Assembly (NCBI RefSeq): GCF_027322205.1 | Contig: NZ_DAHVHY010000004.1 | Span: 1 to 64,000 of the forward strand | Source of the DNA: Acidithiobacillus sp. | GTDB taxonomy: Bacteria > Pseudomonadota > Gammaproteobacteria > Acidithiobacillales > Acidithiobacillaceae | Length of the DNA: 64,000 nt | Direction of reading: 5' to 3' | Shown here: positions 1 through 10,073 of the stretch, piece by piece | Layout: the number at the start of each line of letters is the position of its first letter | Position numbering within the stretch: position 1 is the first letter of the stretch | Notes under the pieces: model-generated | Databases searched by the model: none | Seen by the model: only the letters and a program-made list of their open reading frames with translations | What the model was told of the DNA's origin: nothing | Made by a program: the position numbers and the translations under genes

Positions 1-533
1 GCGCCCAGGTGGGCGATGAGCAGATAGAGGAACCCGGCGCGTTGGCTATCGGCTTTTTCATGTTCCGTCACTACCAGAAAATACGAGGCCAGCGCCATGC
101 TTTCCCAAGCGACCAGAAAGGTGAAGGCGTTGGCCGCCAGCAGAACCAGCCCCATCCCCAGCAGAAAAACGTGGTATTGGAGCATCAAGCGGCGCAGTGC
201 CGGCCCGGGCAGGGAGCGGAAATAGCCGGTGGCAAACAGTGCTACCGCGCAGGCCAGCAGTCCCAGCAGGATCAGGAAAAATCCCGAGAGGGGATCGATC
301 TGGAAAGACCAGGGCAGCGCGGGGAGGGGGCCGCGCAGTTGCAGATGGTCCGGGGTGGCCGTCAGCGCGGTGAATCCGGCGGTGGTCAGGAGCAGGGCGA
401 CCATGCTGCTGAGGGGGAAGACCAGGCGGCAGGCGAGGGTCGGCCAGCCGCCCAGCAGAAAACCCGATAACCCCAGGCCCAGCCAGAGCAGTAATGCCCC
501 GGTGGCCAGATCCAGGGGCAGGCAGGAGATCAC
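1..533 (-). CDS. Hydrogenase-4 component B / complex I antiporter-like subunit (HyfB family), 3' part truncated by window edge
   Basis: Reverse-strand translation from GTG at 533: MISCLPLDLATGALLLWLGLGLSGFLLGG...FLVAWESMALASYFLVVTEHEKADSQRAGFLYLLIAHLG. Hydrophobic, with the WESMALASYFLV motif typical of HyfB/NuoL-like proteins. The reading frame runs off the window start. Confidence 0.75.
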   Translation of the reverse strand, partial: MISCLPLDLATGALLLWLGLGLSGFLLGGWPTLACRLVFPLSSMVALLLTTAGFTALTATPDHLQLRGPLPALPWSFQIDPLSGFFLILLGLLACAVALFATGYFRSLPGPALRRLMLQYHVFLLGMGLVLLAANAFTFLVAWESMALASYFLVVTEHEKADSQRAGFLYLLIAHLG

Positions 534-1075
534 TGGGCCACCACCACCAGCAGAGTAGTCGCGCCGTCACCGTGGTTGTGCCAGTTGTGGGGTAGGCGCG
601 GATCATAGTAGATGGCGTCGCCTTCTTTCAGCGCTGTCGATATGCCGCTTTGCTCAAAGGTGGCCGTCCCGCGGGTGACAATGGCGAACTCTTCGCCGTC
701 GGCGCTGGCGTAGGGGTGTTCACCACACTCTCCACCGGGTTCGAGCACCATCAGCAAGGGTTGCATCTTTTTTTGCGGCAGGCCGCGGGTCAACGGTTCC
801 AGTGAAGCATGGGAACCGGCGCTGTAAACCTTGCGGCGGTCACCGACGCGCATGATCAATGGTAAACCTGCCGTTTCTCCGTCATCAAAAATCGCGACGA
901 TAGGAATCTGCAGCGCTACGCAGATTTTCTCCAGCGTGGCGATGGAGGGGGAGTTCTGCCCGGTCTCGATCTGCGAGAGGGCGCTGGGTGAAATTTCGGC
1001 ACGTGCCGCCAGCCCGCGCACGGACCAACCCTTATCCTCGCGGAGTTGGCGAATTTTTTTGCAGACTTGTTCCAT
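530..1075 (-). CDS. XRE-family transcriptional regulator with C-terminal cupin domain
   Basis: N-terminal HTH (KIRQLREDKGWSVRGLAARAEISPSALSQIETGQNSPSIATLEKIC) and C-terminal cupin (EPGGECGEHPYASADGEEFAIVTRGTATFEQ...LPHNWHNHGDG). Confidence 0.9.
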   Translation of the reverse strand: MEQVCKKIRQLREDKGWSVRGLAARAEISPSALSQIETGQNSPSIATLEKICVALQIPIVAIFDDGETAGLPLIMRVGDRRKVYSAGSHASLEPLTRGLPQKKMQPLLMVLEPGGECGEHPYASADGEEFAIVTRGTATFEQSGISTALKEGDAIYYDPRLPHNWHNHGDGATTLLVVVAQ

Positions 1076-1144
1076 GCACAGAAGTGTACGTTAAAACATG
1101 CATCATGCAATCTATTTTGAACGATGGTTGATTAACGTGCCTCG

Positions 1145-2320
1145 TTAAAGAAATGCGGCGATGGCATCCTGTAGACGGCCAAATCTGATCCGCTCCTGTT
1201 CCAGCCGTAATCCGGGGCGGAGGCGATTGTCGCGGAGGATGTCGTAGAGGACGCGCTCGCTTTCGGTCAGGCGAGGCAAATCCTGTATGGTGGGCTTGTC
1301 TTCCTCACCCCAGAAATCCCGATGCGCCATCAGGGTTGCTTCATCCATGAGCAAGGTCTGCACCTGCGGAAAGTACTTGCGCAATTGGTCGAGGATGGCG
1401 AAGCCGTGGGTGTCGATGTCTCCCCAATAATGGAGAGTACAGTGCCCAAGCCAATGGGCCTGGGACAGTGCGTCCCAGCCGTAACCCGCGCCAAAAATGA
1501 CGATGGCGTTGGAGATACGGGGGAAGGCGAGGAAGTTGGTCTCATTTTCGGTGATGAAGACTCTGCGGACCGGTAAATCCAGGGTGGAAAAGCTGGCGGC
1601 ATCCAGGGTGATGTCGGGACAGCATGTACCGGGGAGCAGTGTTATCCTGGCATCCAGCAGCCGAAAGCGGATGCGCAGCGTTTTGTCGAGGAAGCCGTAG
1701 CGAGCAGCAAACTGGCTGACACCTCGATACTCTGGGGCGATGGCCTCTGCGGGCAGGAGAGCATCGCAGAGTTCGGACAGCACGGTGCGGTGCGCTTCGA
1801 CAAACTTGCTGTGGATGCCGGGAATATCCACCTGACGCAGGTAGATACCGGGGCGGGGATGGTCCGCCACCCAGTCCAGCACCGCCAGCAGTTGCGGCCA
1901 GACGGCAGCGTAGTCCAGCGCCTGCAGCGGTTTTCGGTGCAGCCAATCCAGCAGTGCAGGGTGCCGGGCTGCCGTTGATGTCCATATTGCCAGAAAACGC
2001 CGGGCATCGGGCTGCTTGCTGATCAGGGCGAGGGCATCGTCTGCGGTATCGACCCAGAGGGCGGCGGGCAGCCGTTGTACGCCGAGTACCCGGTGCCGTG
2101 TCTCGCGCCATTCGATGCGAATCTTCGGGGTGGCAGTCAGGGTGCAGATCCAGTCACGGACGGCGGCGAATTGTTCGGGCAGCTCTGCTGAATTCGGGTT
2201 TTTCAGGGTCAGCCGCAAGGGGAAAAGCGCAGCATCGGCGGTCAGTGCCCGCAGCAACTCCCCGCGCTCCCAGAGCCGCTGGAGCTGCTTGCGGACATCC
2301 GCCGCAGAGGTCCAGTTCAC
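1145..2320 (-). CDS. jetD: Wadjet system protein JetD (DUF3322/DUF2220, Toprim-like nuclease subunit)
   Basis: 391 aa, DUF3322-DUF2220-like sequence ([22 protein letters not shown]...[13 protein letters not shown]...[11 protein letters not shown]...[19 protein letters not shown]). Last gene of a jetABCD-ordered operon and overlaps jetC by 4 bp. Confidence 0.88.
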   Translation of the reverse strand: MNWTSAADVRKQLQRLWERGELLRALTADAALFPLRLTLKNPNSAELPEQFAAVRDWICTLTATPKIRIEWRETRHRVLGVQRLPAALWVDTADDALALISKQPDARRFLAIWTSTAARHPALLDWLHRKPLQALDYAAVWPQLLAVLDWVADHPRPGIYLRQVDIPGIHSKFVEAHRTVLSELCDALLPAEAIAPEYRGVSQFAARYGFLDKTLRIRFRLLDARITLLPGTCCPDITLDAASFSTLDLPVRRVFITENETNFLAFPRISNAIVIFGAGYGWDALSQAHWLGHCTLHYWGDIDTHGFAILDQLRKYFPQVQTLLMDEATLMAHRDFWGEEDKPTIQDLPRLTESERVLYDILRDNRLRPGLRLEQERIRFGRLQDAIAAFL

Positions 2321-5300
2321 GGGGCGAAGTCTGCCTTGTGCGCACGGTATTCCGCGATAGACAGGTTACGCAATTTGGAGTCCTTGCCACCTTCGTTGTG
2401 CACGAAGCCGACGTGGGCGACGAAGGGCTCGATGATGTGGATTTTCTGTAGCGGTGTGACAATAAGCAGTTGCAGGTTGAGTTGCTGGAAGAGACGCAAC
2501 CCGTACTGTGCCGACTCGTCGGAGCCACGACCGAAGGCCTCGTCAATGACCACGAAGCGGAAGGAGCGGGAGCGCACCGCGCCCCATTCCAGACCGAACT
2601 GATAGGCGAGACTGGCAGCGAGAATGGTATAGGCCAGTTTCTCCTTCTGCCCGCCGGACTTGCCGCCGGAGTCGGTGTAGTGCTCGTGTTCGCTGTCATC
2701 CGCGCGCCAGCGCTCGCTGGCGGCGAAAAGGAACCAGTTGCGCACGTCAGTGACTTTGGCGGTCCAGCGGCGATCCTGATCGGACAAGCCTTCGCGGCCC
2801 CGGAAGCGGTCAATGATGCTTTTGACCTGCAAAAACTTGCTTTCGGAATACTGGGCATCTTCGGAGCCGGTCAGCGTTCCTTCGGTGCAGCTGCGCAGTT
2901 CGGTCTGAAAGTCGCGGGTTTCGGCGTCGGGGCTGGGTTGGGATTCCAGTACGATATAACGACCGGGGTTATAGTCGATCTGCGCCAGGGATTCGTTGAT
3001 CCGGGTGATGCGTTCCCTGATGGTTTCGCGCTCGCGGGCAAGTTGCGCGTTAAAGTTGGCGATCTCGTTGATGGTGTTGACGTTGAGCAGTTCTTTGAAG
3101 CGAGACTCAAAGCGCGGCAGGTCGTCACTGTTCAGGGTATCGAGCAGATTCTGATATTCAAAACCAGCAGCCAGACTGGCATCGAAATCCTCGGTTTCCA
3201 GTTTGTAGGTGTCCTTGAAGGCAGACATGGCCTTGATGATTTTCTCGGCCAGCCCAGCGATTTTTTTGTTTTCGCTATCCATCTTGCTCTGCAGCCATTG
3301 GCGCAGTTCCTGCTCGCGGCTCTCGCAGGATTCAATGGTGAGTTGGTACTCACCGGCCGGTTGACTACGCAGTGCCTCCAGCTTTTGTGACAGAATCGGG
3401 TCAGCGGTGTTTCCCGCCAGTTGTTGCTGGGTTTCCTCCTGCAGTTTTTCAGTATCGCTCCGGCGCTGTTCCAGCTTGGAACGTTTGTCTTTGACCGCTT
3501 CCAGTTGGGTCTCGGTACTGCTGAGGCTCTGGGAGGCGTCCTGTAACTGTACATTCAGAGACTTAAGGATGTCTGACGCTGATTCCAGCGCCTGCCGTTC
3601 GTCCTCCAGGCGGGCGATTTCGGTGGTGATGGTTGCCCAGTCCAGTTCTTCATAGTCGTTGAATTCCTCTAGGCGGGCGAGGGTCTGTAGCCGCTCCCCC
3701 AGCCCCTTGCGGGCTGACTGGATGGCGCTCAGGCGGTTGCCGACTTCACTGAGAAAGGTTGCGAGCTGGCGCTGGCTAGCTTCCAGCGCGGCAATTTTAG
3801 CGGCGTTGCTCCAGCCCAGCACATAGCGGCTGCGATCATCGATGCGGTGACGGTCATCCTTTTCATGGCGTCCGCCGGGGTCTTTGATCTGGCCGACGCG
3901 GGTGATGGCGCGAGTCTCGCGGCGGAACTGCTCCGGGGTGCGGCAACAGGCCACGTCGAAACGATGGACCATTTCCCGCTCCAGCCAGTCGTAGAAGGGG
4001 GAATCAGGTTTGACAGAGAGTTTGCGAAGCAGGGAATCCGGGTGCAGTTCGGGCATTTCGCCCAGCTTGCGTGGTCGCACATGGAAATAGACCAGGCGCC
4101 CGCGCAATTGATTGCTGTCTACCCAGGCCGCTACAGCGGCGTAGTGGGCATCGGGCACCAGCAGGGACAGCCCGAAGTTGTGCAGCAAACGCTCTGCCGC
4201 ACCTTCCCAGGCACTATCCTCTGGCCGCACCTGAAGGAGTTCACCGGCAAAGGGCATTTCTTCTTCGTCCACGCCCAGCGCTGCACAGAGAGTACTGCGA
4301 ATCTGGATTTGCCGGGTGTCGATGTTACTGCGGCGTTGCTTCAGACTGGTGATTTCCACGCTTCGGAGTTCATACTCCTCGCGTCCTTTGCGAACGGTGA
4401 AATCCTCTTCCCGCTCCTGATTCTCCAGACCCGTCGCCTGCTCGCGCAGGCGCTCGCTGAGCTCGCCCAGTTGACCGCGCTGTTCCTGAAAAGCCGCCGC
4501 ATTTGCGGCGGGAGTCGCGGACATTTTCTCGACAAGCTCAACGTAACGGTCCGCCTTGTGCCGACGGCGGTCACGTTCCTGCCCGGCGCGCTGAATCTCC
4601 ATGCGCAACTGCTCCAAGCGGTTGCCGCCGTTCTGGGCGATAGCCTGATGGATGGCATCGACGGCCAGGCGTTGTTCGCTGCGGCGCTGATCCAGCCGTT
4701 GCACCTGCGCATCCAGACGGGTCCACTCTTCGTTGATACCGGTGAGGCGTTTGTCCAGCAGGGCCAGTTTCAGTCCGGCGAAGTGGGCACGCAGGCTTTC
4801 GCGGCACTGACGCAGATCATCGACCGTGTTTTCCAGGCTCCGGTATTGCGCGCAGTCGGCCACCAGCGGTGTCAGCAGTTGCACCTGACGCTTGGCCTTG
4901 AGCACGGCGGCATGGGCGCGGCTGAGGTTGTCGAAATGGGTGATGAGGGCGCCGATGCGCGGGGCGACGTCGAAGGGTTCCAGCATGTGACTGCGCACGA
5001 AGTCGGTGAGATTGCCCACGGATTTCATGGAGACGGTCTGGTGGAAGAGTTCCAGGGCTTGGTCGTTTTCAATGCCGAAGCGACGGCGGAACCATGCGCT
5101 GTATTTGGGAAAACTGTCTTCGATGTCGATGCCTCCGTCGCGCAGGCGCTTGCGCAACTGGCCAATGTCGGTGCCGAATCCGGAAAAATCACGGGTGATG
5201 GAGAGATCGCTTTCGGCCATGGCAAAGAAGCGGGCGGGCTGGCCCTGGGCATCCTTCATCCAGAAGATTTGCGCCAGGGTCACCGTGGATTCATAACCCG

Positions 5301-5685
5301 CATTATGGAAGACGCCGAGAATCACCGAGTAGCTGTTCTGACCGCGCAGAGCCACGGGTTTGGCCGCGCCCGTCACCTCATTGCGCTCCGATTTGTAATG
5401 CCCGAGTACGTAAGAGCGCAGGCTGCGCTCCTTGCTGTCGGCACCGGCGGCCTTGTTGTAGGCGATGCGCTGGGCTGGGACCAGCAGGGTGGTGACGGCA
5501 TCTACCAGGGTAGACTTGCCGGAGCCAATGTCGCCGGTCAGCAGCCCGTTCTGGCCGTCCAGAGTGAGGGTCCAGACGCGCTGGTCGAAGGTACCCCAGT
5601 TGAAGACTTCCAGCCGTTGCAGGCGAAAACCCGAGAGGGTGTCGTCGCCGAGAAAATCCAGTTCCAGCGCTTGCGCTTCAATCAT
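2317..5685 (-). CDS. jetC: Wadjet system SMC-like ATPase JetC
   Basis: Walker [21 protein letters not shown], long coiled coil, signature [21 protein letters not shown], Walker [18 protein letters not shown]. Start chosen at [38 protein letters not shown], overlapping jetB by 8 bp. Confidence 0.92.
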   Translation of the reverse strand: MIEAQALELDFLGDDTLSGFRLQRLEVFNWGTFDQRVWTLTLDGQNGLLTGDIGSGKSTLVDAVTTLLVPAQRIAYNKAAGADSKERSLRSYVLGHYKSERNEVTGAAKPVALRGQNSYSVILGVFHNAGYESTVTLAQIFWMKDAQGQPARFFAMAESDLSITRDFSGFGTDIGQLRKRLRDGGIDIEDSFPKYSAWFRRRFGIENDQALELFHQTVSMKSVGNLTDFVRSHMLEPFDVAPRIGALITHFDNLSRAHAAVLKAKRQVQLLTPLVADCAQYRSLENTVDDLRQCRESLRAHFAGLKLALLDKRLTGINEEWTRLDAQVQRLDQRRSEQRLAVDAIHQAIAQNGGNRLEQLRMEIQRAGQERDRRRHKADRYVELVEKMSATPAANAAAFQEQRGQLGELSERLREQATGLENQEREEDFTVRKGREEYELRSVEITSLKQRRSNIDTRQIQIRSTLCAALGVDEEEMPFAGELLQVRPEDSAWEGAAERLLHNFGLSLLVPDAHYAAVAAWVDSNQLRGRLVYFHVRPRKLGEMPELHPDSLLRKLSVKPDSPFYDWLEREMVHRFDVACCRTPEQFRRETRAITRVGQIKDPGGRHEKDDRHRIDDRSRYVLGWSNAAKIAALEASQRQLATFLSEVGNRLSAIQSARKGLGERLQTLARLEEFNDYEELDWATITTEIARLEDERQALESASDILKSLNVQLQDASQSLSSTETQLEAVKDKRSKLEQRRSDTEKLQEETQQQLAGNTADPILSQKLEALRSQPAGEYQLTIESCESREQELRQWLQSKMDSENKKIAGLAEKIIKAMSAFKDTYKLETEDFDASLAAGFEYQNLLDTLNSDDLPRFESRFKELLNVNTINEIANFNAQLARERETIRERITRINESLAQIDYNPGRYIVLESQPSPDAETRDFQTELRSCTEGTLTGSEDAQYSESKFLQVKSIIDRFRGREGLSDQDRRWTAKVTDVRNWFLFAASERWRADDSEHEHYTDSGGKSGGQKEKLAYTILAASLAYQFGLEWGAVRSRSFRFVVIDEAFGRGSDESAQYGLRLFQQLNLQLLIVTPLQKIHIIEPFVAHVGFVHNEGGKDSKLRNLSIAEYRAHKADFAP

Positions 5686-6304
5686 TGGCAGTGTCCTCTG
5701 CGCGGCCTTCCACGCCGCTGCATTGTGCCTGATAGTCTGCCAGTCTCTGGTCAAAATCCGCCAGCCATTGCGCGTCGACAAAGGCCTTGAGGATACGCCG
5801 CACTTCAAAGCTGGCCGGGCCGCTGCTGGTCTTCAAGCGGCGCAGAAAACCCAGCTCGACAATTTTGTTGATGTGATTCTCGATCTGATCGACGATACGG
5901 GTCTCATTGCTGCTGTCGGGCAGGAAAACCCGCAGCAGTTCGACGATTTCCTCGCGACTCAGCACCAGACGAGTGTCGTCGCCGCCGGCATCGAATTCCG
6001 CCAGCTTTTTGCGCAGCAGGGCGAGTAGCAGGCTCACCGGAAAAGACAAAGATCGGCGGGCAATCAGGCGGGGCAGGGGTGTCACGCCCGGATCAGCGGA
6101 TTCCGGACGGCTTTTCAGAAAGGCATAGCCTTCGGCTTCGTCGAGGACCAGTTCCAGACCAAGTACGGAGATATAATCCCGCGCCTGCGGGTGCAGATTC
6201 AGCAGGTCGCCCCACAGGCGCTCATTGCCTTCCCGGTAGATCACGCCTTTGAGAAGGGGAATCACGAGTGTGGAAAGGCTTGCGGTTTCTTCTTCCATAC
6301 TCAC
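5678..6304 (-). CDS. jetB: Wadjet system protein JetB (DUF4194, kleisin-interacting/KITE-like)
   Basis: 208 aa with DUF4194-like sequence ([53 protein letters not shown]...), located between jetA and jetC. Confidence 0.9.
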   Translation of the reverse strand: MSMEEETASLSTLVIPLLKGVIYREGNERLWGDLLNLHPQARDYISVLGLELVLDEAEGYAFLKSRPESADPGVTPLPRLIARRSLSFPVSLLLALLRKKLAEFDAGGDDTRLVLSREEIVELLRVFLPDSSNETRIVDQIENHINKIVELGFLRRLKTSSGPASFEVRRILKAFVDAQWLADFDQRLADYQAQCSGVEGRAEDTAND

Positions 6305-7749
6305 CTCAGAAAAATGATGCGTGGCAACTGTGCCATTTTCTCGACGACAACGTTATTTCGGTTGCGGGCGCGCCAGCGAATCTGTTCTGGTGTGTCCTCA
6401 TCCACCGCCGTTTTGAAGGTCACGCTGCCGAGTTGCAGGTAGACCACCAGCTCCGCCAACCCCTGGCGCAAGGGCTGGGATTCAGTCAGTTCACGTAGAG
6501 TAATTTGGGCGTGGTCCTGCAAGGCGCGATGGATATGGCCTGTCAGTTGGGTCGTATCCACGAAAACCTGCTGGTAGAGCGCTGCGGCATCGACATCGTC
6601 TTCCCCGGCTTGCAGGGCGATTGCCGCAATCAGGGGCTTGAGAGTGGGGGTGTGCAAAGGTCTTTCCATGGGCAGTTCAATGCGGGCGCTCAGCTCCGCC
6701 ATTTCCATGACATCGCTCGTCGGTAGATCATCGCGCAGGGCCAGCGCCTTGGCTTCGATGCCGTGCAGAATGTCCATGATGCGCCGGTTTTCCAGCCAGG
6801 TCTTATCGTCCAGAAAGCGCCGCAGTTGCTGGGAGAGTTGCGCCACGGTGCGCTGGGTGTGTTCACCGGCTTCCAGCCAGTCGTAATGTACCCGCCGCAT
6901 GCGGGCGTCGGGTCGGAGTGCCGCCACCGGCCCCAACCCCAGTACCTGGTCGAGCATCGCCGTCAGTTCTTCCTGCCGCTGGCTGGACATGAGAAAGTCC
7001 CAGAAGGCGCGAAAGCTGCGCCCCTGATCGGAATCGGCGATGGCATCGCGTTCTCCCATGATCTCCTCCAGCAATGCCCCTTTGGCGCCTTCCCAAAGGG
7101 CAATGCGCTCGCGCACCCGCCGGTCCAGCAAGCGGAAGTTATGCTCCACTTCGCGGAAGTCGCCCAACAGTTCTCGCGCCAGTTGCGTAAATTGCTGAAA
7201 GCGGTCCTTGAGGGCGGTGTCATCCAGCAGAGTAATGTCGCCTGCCAGCACCCGCGCGATTTCCACGTCGATTTCATCCCGCCGTTTCTGCAACTCGGCC
7301 ATACGGATAGCGGGGTCGCTCTCGCTGCCCTCACTCATCTGTCTGAGCAGGTCGAAGAGGGTGAGTAGGCGCGATTCTGTCCCGACAAACTGTCGTGCTG
7401 TGAGGCTGTTCAGCCAGGCGATGGCCTTCTCCGTGGCCGGCGTCAGGTCAAACTGAGGTTCGTCACTGCCTTGCGCATAGAACTTACGTAGCCAGGATTT
7501 TTCCGGATTGGCCCAGTCATTCAGATAGTCGAGTGCGTCTTTGGGAAACGCTTCCGGCCCCAGCCGCTGGCGCAGGGCATAGAGCTCATCTTCCAGTGCC
7601 CCGGCCAGATCGGCGGCGGAAATGATGCGTACATTGGGCAGTACGAAGACCCGATGCAGAAAACTCGCCACCAGCGGCGCATGGTCCGAGCGCAGCAAGC
7701 GCCACGCCGGATGGTAGTTGCGCAGGGCGTCGAGGGTGATGAAGTCCAT
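6301..7749 (-). CDS. jetA: Wadjet system protein JetA (DUF3375, kleisin-like)
   Basis: 482 aa, DUF3375-like N terminus (LDALRNYHPAWRLLRSDHAPLVASFLHRVFV) and PMERPLHTP motif. First gene of the operon, 4-bp overlap with jetB. Confidence 0.9.
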   Translation of the reverse strand: MDFITLDALRNYHPAWRLLRSDHAPLVASFLHRVFVLPNVRIISAADLAGALEDELYALRQRLGPEAFPKDALDYLNDWANPEKSWLRKFYAQGSDEPQFDLTPATEKAIAWLNSLTARQFVGTESRLLTLFDLLRQMSEGSESDPAIRMAELQKRRDEIDVEIARVLAGDITLLDDTALKDRFQQFTQLARELLGDFREVEHNFRLLDRRVRERIALWEGAKGALLEEIMGERDAIADSDQGRSFRAFWDFLMSSQRQEELTAMLDQVLGLGPVAALRPDARMRRVHYDWLEAGEHTQRTVAQLSQQLRRFLDDKTWLENRRIMDILHGIEAKALALRDDLPTSDVMEMAELSARIELPMERPLHTPTLKPLIAAIALQAGEDDVDAAALYQQVFVDTTQLTGHIHRALQDHAQITLRELTESQPLRQGLAELVVYLQLGSVTFKTAVDEDTPEQIRWRARNRNNVVVEKMAQLPRIIFLR

Positions 7750-7775
7750 GGCTTTCAGCTTTCCCGATCTTTCCG

Positions 7776-8867
7776 CTACACGTTAAACAAAAAATTCAGC
7801 ACATCTCCATCCTGTACCACATATTCCTTGCCCTCGGCGCGCATTTTGCCCCCTTCTTTTGCCCCGTGTTCGCCCTTGTACCGAACGAAATCGTCATAGG
7901 CGATGGTCTGGGCGCGGATGAAGCCACGTTCAAAATCACTGTGAATAACCCCCGCCGCCTGTGGCGCCGTGGCGCCCACCGGGATGGTCCAGGCGCGGAC
8001 CTCTTTGACGCCGGCAGTGAAGTAGGTCTGCAGACCCAGTAAGTGGTACGCCGAACGGATGATGCGGTTGAGGCCGGGCTCCTCCAGCCCCAAGTCCTGC
8101 AGGAAAGCGCTTTGCTCCTCCGGCTCCAGTTCTGCCAGTTCTGACTCAATGGCGGCGCAAACCGGGACGACGCTGGCGTGCTGTTCAGCGGCCCAAGCCT
8201 CCAGCGGCGCCCGCCAGGGACCATCCTGCAACTCGTCCTCGGCCACATTCGCGATGACCATCAGGGGCTTCATGGTCAGCAGGCAGAGGCTGCGCAGATG
8301 CTCTTGCTCCTCGCTGTTCAGATTCAGGCTGGCGGCCGGCTTGCCTTCATTGAGGTGGGGCAGGAGGCGGGTCATGGCGGCAACTTCAGCCACCGCGTCC
8401 TTGTTGCCCCCCTTGGCCTGCCGCGCCACCCGCGCCTGGGCCTTCTCCACGGTGCTGAGGTCAGCCAGAATCAGCTCCGTCAGCACCACCTCCAGATCCG
8501 CCACCGGGTCTACATGGCCACTCACATGGACCACGTTGGGGTCCTCAAAGCAGCGAGTGACCAAGGCAATGGCATCTGTCTCACGGATATGGGCGAGAAA
8601 CTGGTTGCCCAGACCCTCACCCTGTGCCGCGCCCGCCACCAGCCCGGCGATGTCCACGAACCCCATGGTGGCGTGCTGTACCTTCTGTGGTTTGACGATC
8701 TCTGCGAGGGTCTCAAGCCGGGGATCCGGCACCGCCACCAGACCGACGTTCGGCTCAATCGTGCAGAAGGGATAGTTCTCCGCCGCGATACCCGCCCTGG
8801 TGATGGCGTTGAAAAGGGTGGATTTGCCGACATTGGGTAAGCCGACGATGCCGCAGGCCAAAGCCAT
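7776..8867 (-). CDS. ychF: Redox-regulated/ribosome-binding ATPase YchF
   Basis: [42 protein letters not shown]; full-length 363 aa YchF/OLA1. Confidence 0.97.
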   Translation of the reverse strand: MALACGIVGLPNVGKSTLFNAITRAGIAAENYPFCTIEPNVGLVAVPDPRLETLAEIVKPQKVQHATMGFVDIAGLVAGAAQGEGLGNQFLAHIRETDAIALVTRCFEDPNVVHVSGHVDPVADLEVVLTELILADLSTVEKAQARVARQAKGGNKDAVAEVAAMTRLLPHLNEGKPAASLNLNSEEQEHLRSLCLLTMKPLMVIANVAEDELQDGPWRAPLEAWAAEQHASVVPVCAAIESELAELEPEEQSAFLQDLGLEEPGLNRIIRSAYHLLGLQTYFTAGVKEVRAWTIPVGATAPQAAGVIHSDFERGFIRAQTIAYDDFVRYKGEHGAKEGGKMRAEGKEYVVQDGDVLNFLFNV

Positions 8868-8876
8868 AAGAAACTC

Positions 8877-9446
8877 CTAATCGCTATGCAGCGTTTTTTG
8901 TGCCGCATCCGTGCGGCCGCTGAGAAAATCGGGAAGTACGCCGAGACTGCGTTCAATCGCCTCGTCAATCAGGGCGTTATCCGCTGCCGTCGGAGCGCCA
9001 AGCACATAACCGATGACCGCATCTTTGTGCCCCGGATGGCCGATACCGATGCGCAGCCGCCAGTAATCGCGGGTGCCCAGGGCATGGTCGAGATCGCGTA
9101 AGCCGTTGTGCCCGCCATGACCACCACCGCGTTTCAGCCGTGCCGTACCTGGGGGCAGGTCCAGCTCATCATGAATCACCAGAATCCGTTCTACGGGCAC
9201 TTTATAAAAGGCGGCCATAGCCTGTACCGGGCCACCGCTGCGGTTCATGAAATCCTGAGGCATACACAGCCCCAGTTCCAGTCCGGAAGCGCGTGCCGTA
9301 GCGGCCAGGCAATGCCAGCGCTTCTCCATACGCAAAGACGCCCCGACCCGATCCGCAAGGGTCTGGAGCGTCCAAAAACCGGCATTATGGCGGGTCCGGG
9401 CATATTCCGCGCCGGGGTTACCCAAGCCCGCCAACAACCAGTCCAT
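8877..9446 (-). CDS. pth: Peptidyl-tRNA hydrolase
   Basis: LLAGLGNPGAEYARTRHNAGFWTLQ...LVIHDELDLPPGTARLKRGGGHGGHNGLRDL. Confidence 0.97.
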   Translation of the reverse strand: MDWLLAGLGNPGAEYARTRHNAGFWTLQTLADRVGASLRMEKRWHCLAATARASGLELGLCMPQDFMNRSGGPVQAMAAFYKVPVERILVIHDELDLPPGTARLKRGGGHGGHNGLRDLDHALGTRDYWRLRIGIGHPGHKDAVIGYVLGAPTAADNALIDEAIERSLGVLPDFLSGRTDAAQKTLHSD

Positions 9447-9452
9447 AAGGCC

Positions 9453-10061
9453 TCAGGCGGTGGTCTCCGGGGCTTCTTCCGCCTCGGCACCAGTACGCGG
9501 ATTGTGGATGGAGACGATTTCCTTGTCATCCTCATGCTGCAGGGGCAGGAGGATGATGCCTTCGGGCACCGTGATCTGGGACAGGTGCAGACTTTCCCCC
9601 ACCAGCAGCTTGCCAATGTCGATTTCAATGGCCTCTGGCAGGCGGCCCACCGGGGCTTCCACTTCCACTTCCACCAGGGCGCGGTGCAGTACACCGCCGG
9701 CCTTGATACCAGCACAGGTCGTCTCGTTTAGGAAGTGGATAGGTACGTGCAAATGCACCCGCTCACCGGCATGAACACGTAAAAAGTCCATATGCAGGAC
9801 CTCTTCCTTGTAGGGATGCATCTGAATGTCGCGGATCAGCGCGGTTTCTTTCCCTTTGGGGAATTCCAGGGTGATGACGCTGGTATAGGCGCGGTCATCG
9901 GGCAGCAGTTTGCGGAGCAGGCGGGCTTCAATGCTGAGACCCAGCGCCGGCTTGCCGTCTCCGTACAGCACGGCGGGCACCATACCGGTACGGCGCAGGC
10001 GGCGGCTGGCCCGGCGGCCATTTTCTTCACGCGGCTCGGCCGCAATCGCAAAATCTGTCAT
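9453..10061 (-). CDS. rplY: 50S ribosomal protein L25/general stress protein Ctc
   Basis: 202 aa L25/TL5/CTC family sequence; synteny with pth and ychF. Confidence 0.93.
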   Translation of the reverse strand: MTDFAIAAEPREENGRRASRRLRRTGMVPAVLYGDGKPALGLSIEARLLRKLLPDDRAYTSVITLEFPKGKETALIRDIQMHPYKEEVLHMDFLRVHAGERVHLHVPIHFLNETTCAGIKAGGVLHRALVEVEVEAPVGRLPEAIEIDIGKLLVGESLHLSQITVPEGIILLPLQHEDDKEIVSIHNPRTGAEAEEAPETTA

Positions 10062-10073
10062 TTTTTGGACTCC

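Noticed and set aside
3847-5790. 647-aa plus-strand ORF
   Set aside because: Antisense to jetC; JetC has intact ATPase motifs and coupled operon context.
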